9,159 bases of DNA. Source: Bifidobacterium breve (lineage in GTDB: Bacteria > Actinomycetota > Actinomycetes > S36-B12). Position 1 is the first letter of the stretch. Every line of letters starts with the position of its first letter. Position numbers and translations under genes: made by a program. The stretch lies in contig CAMBQX010000062.1 of the NCBI GenBank assembly GCA_945870085.1, positions 1-9,159 of the forward strand. The letters are read 5' to 3'. Shown here piece by piece: positions 1-6,501 of the stretch. The notes under the pieces were generated by a model that saw only the letters and a list, made by a program, of their open reading frames with translations, had not been told where the DNA came from and searched no databases.

Positions 1-1
1 C

Positions 2-838
2 TGTGCGGCCGCCCCTACGGTCGCGCTGACCAAAAGCATATTTATCGCTTTTGCGGCCGGTCGACGCATGGGATTAGCTTTCGGTATTCGACAGGCTGCC
101 GTACCCCTAGGTGCGGCCGCCGCGGGGGTGTTCCTTCCTATTCTGGCGATAAGCCGAGGGCTCGCCGCGGCCCTTTGGGGCCTTGCAGCAATGTTGCTCT
201 TCGCCGCTCTCGTCGTTTACCGAGCAGTCCATGGTGAGCGTCGGACAAATCAGAACGCACCGCTGGGGCCTACCCCGTGGGCGGCAATTGCACCTATGCT
301 GACGGCGAGCTCGCTCTACACCTTAACCCAAATTGGAGTTGTGTCACTGCTCACCCTGTACCTCGTAAATGCTCGCGGGTGGTCACCGCCCGCCGCCGCA
401 ACTGTTTTCACGGGGGTAATGGTGTCCGCAATCCTGCTGCGGATCTTGGTGGGCATTGCCGCAGATCGGTGGCCACACCAACGCCTGTGGTTGTTCAAAA
501 TGGCCGGAATGATCACGGCAACGCTGCTGGTCATCGCAGCTCTCACCGACCCCGCTCCCATCTCCGGGATCATCGTCGTCATCGCGGGCATCACTGGCAT
601 GGGGTGGAACGCGCTGGCCTTCACCTTGACCGTCTCCTTGGTTCCTGAATCACGGGTAGGAACAAGTCAGGGGGCGCTAAACGCTTCACTTTTCGTCGCT
701 TGGGGTCTCTCCCCGATCCTGACTGGATTTCTTGTTGAGACATTTTCCTGGTCGCTGGCCTGGATTGTGCTCGCTTTCTTGGCCATCATTGGTGCAGCCA
801 CCGCTCGAACTCACAGTTTCGCAAGACAGGTACCTTGA
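2..838 (+). CDS. MFS transporter, C-terminal part (cut by window start)
   Basis: This is a multi-pass inner-membrane transporter of the major facilitator superfamily, which couples solute movement to an ion gradient. The frame is open from base 2, so the real start lies outside the window; 278 residues are visible, and the ATG at 68 is internal. Just after the edge the protein reads AAGRRMGLAFGIRQAAVPLG, the Arg/Gly-rich helix-5 segment common in actinobacterial MFS proteins. Hydrophobic helices, a charged central loop (HGERRTNQNA) and a second half with GIAADRWPHQR, the motif-A-like loop between helices 8 and 9, follow. The C-terminal half is therefore complete and about four or five N-terminal helices are missing. 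It lies 126 bases upstream of a CoA-transferase on the same strand, so it may import the acid that this enzyme activates. The substrate is not identifiable. The GC of sampled lines is higher here than in the next genes. Confidence 0.9.
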   Translation, partial: CAAAPTVALTKSIFIAFAAGRRMGLAFGIRQAAVPLGAAAAGVFLPILAISRGLAAALWGLAAMLLFAALVVYRAVHGERRTNQNAPLGPTPWAAIAPMLTASSLYTLTQIGVVSLLTLYLVNARGWSPPAAATVFTGVMVSAILLRILVGIAADRWPHQRLWLFKMAGMITATLLVIAALTDPAPISGIIVVIAGITGMGWNALAFTLTVSLVPESRVGTSQGALNASLFVAWGLSPILTGFLVETFSWSLAWIVLAFLAIIGAATARTHSFARQVP

Positions 839-861
839 AGGCATCCCACCGAAGCATCACT

Positions 862-890
862 TTGCAGGCTATTTCCAGACACGGTATTAT
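862..890 (+). promoter_or_regulatory. Candidate sigma70-type promoter for the first CoA-transferase
   Basis: TTGCAG (862-867, three of six matches to the -35 consensus) and TATTAT (885-890, five of six matches to the -10 consensus) are separated by exactly 17 bases. Transcription would start near 897, giving a leader of about 68 bases. It lies in the 126-base gap after the transporter, so the CoA-transferase could be transcribed independently as well as by readthrough. The -35 match is weak. Confidence 0.35.
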
Positions 891-964
891 TCAAAGTTGA
901 TGGAGTCGGAAAGTTGCCAAAACCAGAGGATGCATATTTTCCTCGATGTGCGAACCGGAGAATC

Positions 965-2188
965 ATGAAACCCCTTGAAGGAATCCGGATCTTGTCGCTG
1001 GAGCAGTATGGCGCCGGTCCGTTCGCAACCTTGCACTTAGCTGATCTTGGCGCGGAGGTGATAAAGATTGAAGACCCGTCGGTGCGGGGTGACGTCGGAC
1101 GACACGTACCGCCGTATCAAGCCGGGGACACCTCCTTATTCTTCGAGACGTTTAACCGCAATAAAAAGAGTCTCGTCCTCGACCTAAACACCACCGAGGA
1201 CCGCGAGGTCTTCGAGGACCTTGTTCGAGTCAGCGATGCGGTTTTCTCCAATCTTCGTGGCGACGTACCAGAGCAGCTGGGAATCACCTACGGGGCGCTT
1301 AAGCACATCAATCCGGCCATCGTTTGCTGTTCTCTTTCGGGATACGGTATGACCGGACCCCGCGCCAAGGACCCCGGTTACGACTACATGCTGCAGGCTC
1401 TTAGCGGTTGGATGTCACTCGCTGGCGACCCAGACGGCCCACCCACCAAAACGGGACTGTCGCTGGTGGACTTTTCTGGGGGTCTCGTAGCCTCAGGAGC
1501 AATCCTCGCCGGGGTAATCGCTGCACGCCGCGATGGCGTAGGGATGGATTGTGATTTGAGCCTCTATGACACTGCCATCGGAATGCTGACCTACGTAGCC
1601 ACTTGGCACCTCAGTTCGGGATACGAACCAAAACGGACTCGTAACAGCGCCCATCCTTCGCTTGTTCCTTTTCAGGCTTTCCAGGCTTCTGATGGTTGGT
1701 TCGTTGTTGGATGCGCCAAGGAAAAGTTCTGGGTTCGTCTCACCCAAGCTATCGGACGTCCCGAACTGAGTACCGATCCACGCTTTGACTCTTTCGTTAA
1801 TCGCAATACGAATTCGTCAGAGCTTCTTGAAATTCTCGATGACATCTTCGTGTCGCGCACGGTTGGGGACTGGGTCACAGATCTACGTGCAGCAACCGTC
1901 CCTTGCGGGGCAGTACAAACCGTGGAAGAGGCGCTTATTGACACACATACGATTGAGCGTGGACTAATAGTTGAAACCTTCACACCCGAACTCGGCACAG
2001 TTCGCTCCGTTGCCTCGGCTATGCGAGTTGGAGAACTTCCGACCTCACACCGAAGAGCCCCGCTACTTGACGAACATCGCGAGGATATCTTGGTCAATGT
2101 GCTCGGCTATGACCGCGAAAAGATACAGAAACTTTTCGAAAAATCCGTCTCGCAAAAAAATTCATCTAGCGAAGTCCGTGAAACATAA
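965..2188 (+). CDS. CaiB/BaiF (type III) CoA-transferase, with active-site Asp
   Basis: This is a cytosolic family III CoA-transferase (CoA_transf_3) that moves CoA between two carboxylic acids through an aspartyl-CoA anhydride/thioester. The protein has 407 residues, the usual family length. The N-terminus (LEGIRILSLEQYGAGPFATLHLADLGAEVIKIEDP) is the classic Rossmann-like opening. GYGMTGP is followed by DPGYDYMLQALSG, in which Asp140 aligns with the catalytic Asp of formyl-CoA and carnitine CoA-transferases; LSLVDFSGG (Asp169) follows. I chose the ATG at 965 because GGAG (957-960) sits just ahead of it and the CaiB fold begins there. The frame can be extended to a TTG at 914, adding 17 residues that do not look like family sequence. 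The Ser/Lys-rich tail (SVSQKNSSSEVRET) is probably disordered. Substrates are unknown; the neighbouring acyl-CoA dehydrogenase suggests a short acid that is later oxidised. Confidence 0.92.
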   Translation: MKPLEGIRILSLEQYGAGPFATLHLADLGAEVIKIEDPSVRGDVGRHVPPYQAGDTSLFFETFNRNKKSLVLDLNTTEDREVFEDLVRVSDAVFSNLRGDVPEQLGITYGALKHINPAIVCCSLSGYGMTGPRAKDPGYDYMLQALSGWMSLAGDPDGPPTKTGLSLVDFSGGLVASGAILAGVIAARRDGVGMDCDLSLYDTAIGMLTYVATWHLSSGYEPKRTRNSAHPSLVPFQAFQASDGWFVVGCAKEKFWVRLTQAIGRPELSTDPRFDSFVNRNTNSSELLEILDDIFVSRTVGDWVTDLRAATVPCGAVQTVEEALIDTHTIERGLIVETFTPELGTVRSVASAMRVGELPTSHRRAPLLDEHREDILVNVLGYDREKIQKLFEKSVSQKNSSSEVRET

Positions 2189-2323
2189 CCTTGATCGGAC
2201 TATCGAAACACCTGCTCGCTAGCCGGGGCAAAGTCGGATTTAGTTGGGTATGGACCTCGTCCTTCGCAAGCGGCGCAACGATTGAAAATCCGGTCAGTCC
2301 CGCCACTAACCGAAACCACTTAC

Positions 2324-3535
2324 CTAAATGACACCAGTTTCTCTTAGTTTTACCAAGTCTTCCTGGCCTAAGCCAAGAATTCCTCCGAACACCAATTCAT
2401 TATGTTCACCCAATTCAGGGCCCGCAGTTCGAATAACTCCAGGTGTTTCTGAGAGTTTTGGAACTACGTTTTGCATCGGTACTCGACCGAGTTCCGCATG
2501 ATCAATCCACGCAATCGCCTCACGAGCTGCAAAATGCGGATCCGCAAACATATCTACGGCGCGGAAAATCCTTGTTGCTGGTACGCCATTTTCGTGAAGT
2601 AGTTCAAGTAGTGCGTCAGCATCGAATTCGGCAGTCCACTTTGCAATTAAGTTATCAAGTTCTTCCATATTTGCACCCCTGGCGCTGTGGGTTGCATAGC
2701 GGGCGTCAACTGCCAAGTCATCACGCTTCATCACTGAAGCTAGGCGGCCAAATACGGTGTCCATGTTGGCGGCTACGATCACCATTTCACCGTCACGAGT
2801 TGGATAAACATTGCTCGGTGAAACGTTCGGAAGAACAGTCCCAGTTCGTTCACGCTGGTAACCAGCGATTTCCCATTCCGGGAGCAAAGACTCCATCATG
2901 GCCAAAACTGCCTCGTAGATGGCAGAGTCAACCACCTGCCCACGACCTGTTCGGTTTCGGGAATGAAGAGCAACCAAAGTTCCAAGACAGGCAAATACTG
3001 CCGCTAGCGCATCACCGAGTGAGACACCAGCACGTGACGGCATTCGATCAGGGTCGCCGGTCACATATCGAATACCGCCCATTGCCTCCCCAATGGACCC
3101 ATATCCTGCTCTCGGTGCATAAGGCCCAGTTTGTCCGTAACCGGTTACCCGAGTGATTATTAATCGCGGATTGATCTCCCATAGGGTCTCGGGGGAAAGA
3201 CCCCACCGTTCGATGGTGCCTGGCCTGAAGTTTTCGATAAGGACGTCGGCATCCGCCAGCAAACGCCGCACTAAATCTTGGCCCTCTGGTTTGCGCAAAT
3301 CGCAAGTGACTGAATATTTATTTCGAGCAACTACCGGCCACCAGAGGGATTTGCCATAAGGCTTCTCGCGGCCCCACTGACGCATCGGGTCGCCACGCTC
3401 AGGATCTTCGACTTTGATTACTTCTGCCCCGAAATCTCCAAGGAGTTGACCACAAAAAGGCCCAGCGAGTAACTGACCTAATTCGACTACCCGAAGGTCT
3501 CCAAGAGGCAGATTCGCAAGATCGTTGTTTCTCAT
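2324..3535 (-). CDS. CaiB/BaiF (type III) CoA-transferase family protein, Asp replaced by Gly
   Basis: This is a second CoA_transf_3 protein of 403 residues, convergent with the first. Family features are clear: LGDLRVVELGQLLAGPFCGQLLGDFGAEVIKVEDPERGDP (11-50, residues quoted as landmarks), ENFRPGTIERWGL, VTGYGQTGP and the C-terminal NGVPATRIF segment. At the catalytic position the sequence is RAGYGSIGEAMGG: Gly146 replaces Asp, with Glu150 four residues later. From family knowledge, a subgroup that includes citramalate/itaconate-type CoA-transferases shares a GFG-x(3)-EAM-like segment, so this may be a subfamily trait and not a dead enzyme. The second conserved Asp (Asp175 in GVSLGDALAA) is kept. 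The ATG at 3535 has AGGAAAG (3543-3549) seven bases ahead of it. A strong promoter with paired boxes lies upstream, so the gene is probably controlled by a repressor, the GntR protein being the nearest candidate. Confidence 0.92.
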   Translation of the reverse strand: MRNNDLANLPLGDLRVVELGQLLAGPFCGQLLGDFGAEVIKVEDPERGDPMRQWGREKPYGKSLWWPVVARNKYSVTCDLRKPEGQDLVRRLLADADVLIENFRPGTIERWGLSPETLWEINPRLIITRVTGYGQTGPYAPRAGYGSIGEAMGGIRYVTGDPDRMPSRAGVSLGDALAAVFACLGTLVALHSRNRTGRGQVVDSAIYEAVLAMMESLLPEWEIAGYQRERTGTVLPNVSPSNVYPTRDGEMVIVAANMDTVFGRLASVMKRDDLAVDARYATHSARGANMEELDNLIAKWTAEFDADALLELLHENGVPATRIFRAVDMFADPHFAAREAIAWIDHAELGRVPMQNVVPKLSETPGVIRTAGPELGEHNELVFGGILGLGQEDLVKLRETGVI

Positions 3536-3542
3536 AGTAAGG

Positions 3543-3549
3543 CTTTCCT
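3543..3549 (-). promoter_or_regulatory. Shine-Dalgarno site of the second CoA-transferase
   Basis: On the minus strand AGGAAAG precedes the ATG at 3535 by seven bases. It fixes this start, and no other in-frame start further upstream is needed. Confidence 0.7.
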
Positions 3550-3572
3550 AACTTCCATTCCAGACACGCACG

Positions 3573-3605
3573 ATTGTGCGCAATTATGGACTATTGGCGC
3601 ACAGT
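3573..3605. promoter_or_regulatory. Candidate operator: two inverted boxes over the promoter
   Basis: ATTGTGCGCAAT (3573-3584, plus strand) is one base away from a perfect 12-bp palindrome. ACTGTGCGCCAAT (minus strand, 3605 to 3593) is nearly the same sequence in the opposite orientation. Together they give an exact 7-bp inverted repeat, TGTGCGC/GCGCACA (3575-3581 and 3597-3603). The box centres are about 20-21 bases apart, two helical turns, on the same DNA face. They overlap the -10 element, the start point and the spacer. A GntR/FCD dimer pair is a reasonable binder because its gene lies about 670 bases away, but the boxes fit the general GntR consensus only loosely, so the assignment is inference. 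Confidence 0.5.
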
Positions 3606-3610
3606 GTCAA
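3583..3610 (-). promoter_or_regulatory. Near-consensus sigma70-type promoter of the second CoA-transferase
   Basis: Reading the minus strand, TTGACA (3610 to 3605) is a perfect -35 hexamer. It is followed after 16 bases by CATAAT (3588 to 3583), five of six matches to the -10 consensus. The expected start is near 3576, giving a leader of about 40 bases to the ATG at 3535. This is the best promoter in the window. Its spacer and start region are covered by two inverted boxes, so a bound repressor would block it. Confidence 0.7.
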
Positions 3611-4207
3611 GAGAAGGTTACCAATCAAGGTCAATTTTGCATACATAAGCAGCCCCAAGCCGTCCGTAGACAATTGACGCTCGACCTCAAATGTGCGATT
3701 TTCATTGTGTCATGTTGACCCCATCTCGGGTGACCTGCCACCGAAGCAGCGGAACTACGTCGACAAATATTTGAGTTGACGCGAAAAGTTGGACCACAAA
3801 GGTGGAATAAGTCAGGTCAGAAGTTATTCGCTAGACACAAGCTTTTTTTAGCCTTGGCCTTTGGGAGCGCGATTTAGCCAGAGCGATGAGTTGAAGAACA
3901 AAAAGGCCAAAATAGTCGCGGGAGCCTGCGGCTGACCATGATTAGTTGGTATCGCTGCGACTAGCCCATTAAGGGTACGTAGCAAATGCTGACAGCTTCA
4001 GGCTCTTAGTACAAAAACAAGTTGTGTATTTGATCTCACCCGAAAACGCACGGACAGGTTTCTTTACTCGAGATAACTCACGCGACACCAGAAGCGGTGG
4101 GAAAACGACCTGTCTCAATATTGCAATTTTTATTCAGGCCAAGAAGTCACTTATCAGGTACCCGAACACAAGGTTCCCGCTAAACTCGTCGTCAGTTACT
4201 CAATAGC
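3611..4207. other. Long intergenic region without a convincing gene
   Basis: About 600 bases separate the divergent promoter of the second CoA-transferase from the leader of the regulator gene, unusually long for this gene-dense window. Open frames here are short, lack ribosome-binding sites and show no recognisable motif; the longest (4024-4206, GTG start, 60 codons) has no family look. A weak forward promoter-like pair, TTGACG (3674-3679) and GATTTT (3697-3702) with a 17-base spacer, is visible. So is a partial copy of the operator box, ATGTGCGATT (3691-3700). TTGGCCTTT (3854-3862) recurs inverted at 3902-3910. No transposase remnant or RNA gene could be supported. Confidence 0.5.
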
Positions 4208-4231
4208 ATGGCGAATTAGATGGCGAATTAG
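4208..4231 (+). repeat. Perfect 12-bp tandem repeat encoding two stop-start mini-ORFs
   Basis: ATGGCGAATTAG occurs twice back to back (4208-4219 and 4220-4231). Each copy reads Met-Ala-Asn-stop, each stop is followed directly by the next ATG, and both are in frame with the ATG at 4232. The regulator's better start is at 4277, so the repeat sits in the probable 5' leader. It could be a simple duplication, or a translational leader that influences expression of the regulator. No Shine-Dalgarno site precedes the first copy. Confidence 0.8.
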
Positions 4232-4263
4232 ATGACGCTTTTAGCATTACCCAACAATAACTC

Positions 4264-4270
4264 AAGGTGG
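4264..4270 (+). promoter_or_regulatory. Shine-Dalgarno site that decides the regulator's start
   Basis: AAGGTGG, one mismatch from the ideal AAGGAGG, lies six bases before the ATG at 4277. The earlier in-frame ATG at 4232 has no such site, so translation most likely begins at 4277. Confidence 0.75.
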
Positions 4271-4276
4271 ATTGCG

Positions 4277-4948
4277 ATGCAGGCGAGCGAACGCGCGTAC
4301 AAAGCAATACTCGAAGGTATCTTCGATGGCAGTTACCCGGCCGGTCAAAAACTTGGTGAAGTGGAATTAGCAGAGCGGCTCAGCATAAGCCGGACTCCGG
4401 TACGCGAGGCTTTAAAAAGACTTTCCTCCGAAGGACTTATTGAGGCTCTCCCCAATAGAGGATCTCGGGTACGTTCATGGAGCGTGGATCAATTTGTTGA
4501 AATTTTCGAGTTGCGTGCACTTCTCGAAGGGCGAGCAGCGAACTTCGCTGCCCTTCATCGAACGCCAGAAGACTGTGATTCTCTCTACGATTTGTGCGAA
4601 AGAATGGAAATAGCTTCCGAAAACCCAGACCAAGTTGCCGCCGCGGATAATGTAGCGACATTGAACCGCGAATTCCACGCGCGCATTATGAAGATGTCCG
4701 ATTCAATTCTTTTGGGTGAATTAACAAAGTCAATAACCCTGTTCGCTCTTAGTGTTCAAACTTTTAGGAATTACGACCACAAGCGTCTGAAGCAGAGCCT
4801 CCAGCAGCACCGTGAATTAACTGATGCGATAAGGGCAGGTGACCGAAACTGGGCTGAAGCCGTTATGCGGGCTCACATACTTTCTGCGACCCTGGTGCTA
4901 GCCCGAACACTACAAATAGAGACAGATGACCAAGAAGATTGCAAGTAG
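4277..4948 (+). CDS. GntR-family transcriptional regulator, FCD (FadR-like) type
   Basis: This is a cytosolic DNA-binding regulator of 223 residues, the normal length for the FadR/FCD branch. Residues 1-70 form the winged helix-turn-helix: GQKLGEVELAERLSISRT and PVREALKRLSSEGLI are the hallmark GntR segments, followed by the wing PNRGSRV. Residues from about 75 on are the all-helical FCD ligand domain, opened by FEIFELRALLEG-type sequence (here VEIFELRALLEG). Metal-site histidines are recognisable: His134 in LNREFH, His178 in QQHREL and His200 in MRAHI. The first ligand is Asn130 where Asp is commoner. Relatives sense carboxylic acids or acyl-CoA compounds and usually repress nearby catabolic genes. 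An ATG at 4232 would add 15 residues but lacks a ribosome-binding site. Some lines are low in GC (23 of 60 at 4681-4740). Likely targets are the CoA-transferase promoter at 3583-3610 and perhaps its own gene; this is inference. Confidence 0.92.
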   Translation: MQASERAYKAILEGIFDGSYPAGQKLGEVELAERLSISRTPVREALKRLSSEGLIEALPNRGSRVRSWSVDQFVEIFELRALLEGRAANFAALHRTPEDCDSLYDLCERMEIASENPDQVAAADNVATLNREFHARIMKMSDSILLGELTKSITLFALSVQTFRNYDHKRLKQSLQQHRELTDAIRAGDRNWAEAVMRAHILSATLVLARTLQIETDDQEDCK

Positions 4949-4992
4949 TACCTGGCATAAACTCTGGACAGCACAATTTCATCCGCCCATAG

Positions 4993-5014
4993 ATCCTGAC
5001 TTAAGTCTCAGGAT
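4993..5014. terminator. Candidate hairpin between the convergent regulator and dehydrogenase genes
   Basis: ATCCTGA (4993-4999) and TCAGGAT (5008-5014) form a 7-bp stem with an 8-base loop, CTTAAGTC; the loop region also includes a GACTTAAGTC palindrome. It sits in the 175-base gap between two convergent genes, where a two-way terminator is expected. The following bases (TTCCTATTTAT) are only moderately T-rich, and the other strand has no T-run, so it could instead be a protein-binding site. Confidence 0.4.
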
Positions 5015-5123
5015 TCCTATTTATCCGGGTCATCTACGCCACTTTTACTTGCTTTTACCCGAACAGAATATTTTGTTTCGTTCATGGTCATCAATCACAG
5101 CACCTCGATCCAGTTTTTTGTAA

Positions 5124-6287
5124 TCACCGGACGAAGGCCGAGCCAGCGATTAGCGCCTTAGCAATCACCGTTCGCATGATGTCATTAGTTCCTTCACCGA
5201 TGCTCATAAGCGGGGCGTCCCGATAAAGACGTTCAATGACGTATTCCGTTGAATAGCCGTATCCACCATGGATGCGCATCGCCTCAAGCGAAGCCTTTAT
5301 AGCCACTTCTGACGCGAAATACTTGGCCATTCCCGCCTGCATATCAACTCGGTCCCCCGCATCTGCCAGTGAGGCAGCCCAGTAAGTCATCAGCCGCGCC
5401 GCCTGCAGTTCGGTGGCAATATCTGCAAGTTTTAGTTGAATTGCCTGAAATTCAGCGATTGGTTTACCAAAAGCCGTGCGTTGCTTTGCATAGGCTAGAG
5501 ATGCATCGAAAGCAGCCTGAGCTATCCCCACGCTTCTTGCTGCAATATTTATTCGACCAATTTCAAGGCCCGATAGTACTTGTTGCATGCCTCGTCCTTC
5601 GATCCCTCCCAGCAGATCGGACACTGGCACCGAGACATTTTCTAGTACTACCTCACATGACTCGGTACCTTTGTACCCCAATTTCCCCAGGTCACGACCA
5701 ACCGAGAACCCGGGACTCTTTGAGTCGATTAACAGGACACTCATCCCCCGATGCGGTGGCGTAGCTTCCGTATCGGTCTTTACCAGAACGGGAAGGACAT
5801 CGGCAGATCTAGCATTTGTTATCCAAGTCTTGGTTCCATTCACAAGGTAGTGGTCCCCATCAAGGCGCGCCGTCGTTCCAATTCCCTGTAAGTCAGTTCC
5901 AGCATTGGGTTCGGTTAGGCCGATACCGGTTCGAAATTTCCCCGAGGCTAGCGAAGGAAGAAGTCGCGTCTTTTGTTCTTCAGTTCCGTGATGAGCGATC
6001 ATCCAACACGATAAATTGTGGCTTCCGAGAATGCCAGCAATGCCCATCCATCCTCGCGCTATCTCTTCGTAAACCAGAGCGAACGAAACCATATCTAGCG
6101 ACAAGCCGCCGAACTCCTCAGGGGTTGTCATGCCGAAGAGCCCCATCGCCTTTAGATGTTCCACAATTTCAATTGGGTCGCGTCCCGAGCGTTCCCACTC
6201 TGAGGCAACCGGAATGATCTCTTTCTCCACAAATTCTCGCAGTGCGCGGCGAAAATCCTGCTGCTGTTCACTCAATTGAAAATCCAT
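5124..6287 (-). CDS. Acyl-CoA dehydrogenase (FAD-dependent)
   Basis: This cytosolic flavoenzyme oxidises an acyl-CoA to its trans-2-enoyl-CoA and passes electrons to electron-transfer flavoprotein. The protein has 387 residues, the normal length. It carries the helical N-terminal domain (MDFQLSEQQQDFRRALREFV), the first family signature GIGLTEPNAGTD (121-132), the flavin/substrate segment NGTKTWITNA, RTAFGKPI (270-277), and the C-terminal HGGYGYSTEYVIERLYRDA followed by GEGTND. Glu365 in that last motif is the catalytic base, as in short- and medium-chain enzymes. The alternative isovaleryl-type position (in LEIGRI, Gly244) is not Glu. The ATG at 6287 is preceded by AAGGGA (6294-6299) with a 6-base spacer. 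It lies downstream of the ligase on the same strand, 214 bases away, so it may have its own promoter. The substrate is unknown; a short or branched acyl-CoA from the neighbouring CoA-transferases or ligase is the likely candidate. Confidence 0.95.
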   Translation of the reverse strand: MDFQLSEQQQDFRRALREFVEKEIIPVASEWERSGRDPIEIVEHLKAMGLFGMTTPEEFGGLSLDMVSFALVYEEIARGWMGIAGILGSHNLSCWMIAHHGTEEQKTRLLPSLASGKFRTGIGLTEPNAGTDLQGIGTTARLDGDHYLVNGTKTWITNARSADVLPVLVKTDTEATPPHRGMSVLLIDSKSPGFSVGRDLGKLGYKGTESCEVVLENVSVPVSDLLGGIEGRGMQQVLSGLEIGRINIAARSVGIAQAAFDASLAYAKQRTAFGKPIAEFQAIQLKLADIATELQAARLMTYWAASLADAGDRVDMQAGMAKYFASEVAIKASLEAMRIHGGYGYSTEYVIERLYRDAPLMSIGEGTNDIMRTVIAKALIAGSAFVR

Positions 6288-6342
6288 GGCACATCCCTTG
6301 CGGCTAAATGATCAGCTATGTGGTCGTACTGAGGCCTCCTCG

Positions 6343-6371
6343 ATATTAACCGCCCCGGTAGGTCTTGACCA
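6343..6371 (-). promoter_or_regulatory. Candidate promoter of the acyl-CoA dehydrogenase
   Basis: On the minus strand TGGTCA (6371 to 6366) and TAATAT (6348 to 6343) are spaced by 17 bases, each matching four of six consensus positions. Transcription would start near 6336, about 49 bases before the ATG. The match is moderate, but its place in the 214-base gap behind the ligase is reasonable. Confidence 0.35.
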
Positions 6372-6420
6372 CTTCGGTCTTGGCGAACCCGCTAACTCGG
6401 CCAGCGTAGCCTCAGCGAGC

Positions 6421-6440
6421 CCACGTCCGTACGTAGGTGG
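6421..6440. repeat. Imperfect 20-bp palindrome in the ligase-dehydrogenase gap
   Basis: CCACGTCCGT and ACGTAGGTGG form two 10-base arms that pair at eight of ten positions with no loop. It lies upstream of the candidate dehydrogenase promoter. It might be an operator; the lack of a loop and T-run argues against a terminator. Confidence 0.3.
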
Positions 6441-6501
6441 AGTCCGCGACCCATCACCGGTCAGGTTCCAGCGGCCTAGGAGCACGTGACACAATATTGG
6501 A

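Noticed and set aside
1672..2097. Minus-strand open frame of 141 codons opposite the first CoA-transferase
   Set aside because: It is Ser/Thr/Arg-rich shadow sequence with no ribosome-binding site and lies fully inside a conserved gene.
2235..2292. Inverted CGGATTT/AAATCCG between the two convergent CoA-transferases as a terminator
   Set aside because: The arms are only 7 bp with a 44-base loop and no T-run, so it is not a credible terminator.
2443..3156. Long plus-strand open frame of 237 codons opposite the second CoA-transferase
   Set aside because: It runs antisense within a clearly conserved CaiB/BaiF gene, and its translation is rich in His, Gln, Arg and Ser with no family motif, so it is a shadow of codon bias on the true strand.
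3710..3910. Possible insertion-sequence remnant
   Set aside because: Short repeats and a 9-bp inverted pair are present, but there is no transposase frame, no clear terminal inverted repeats and no target duplication.
4024..4206. 60-codon open frame in the long gap
   Set aside because: It has a GTG start without a Shine-Dalgarno site, no hydrophobic or conserved segment, and a stop before the regulator's leader; I could not support it as a gene.
5369..6217. Several plus-strand open frames opposite the acyl-CoA dehydrogenase
   Set aside because: They overlap each other and the conserved dehydrogenase, lack ribosome-binding sites and show no protein-family signal.
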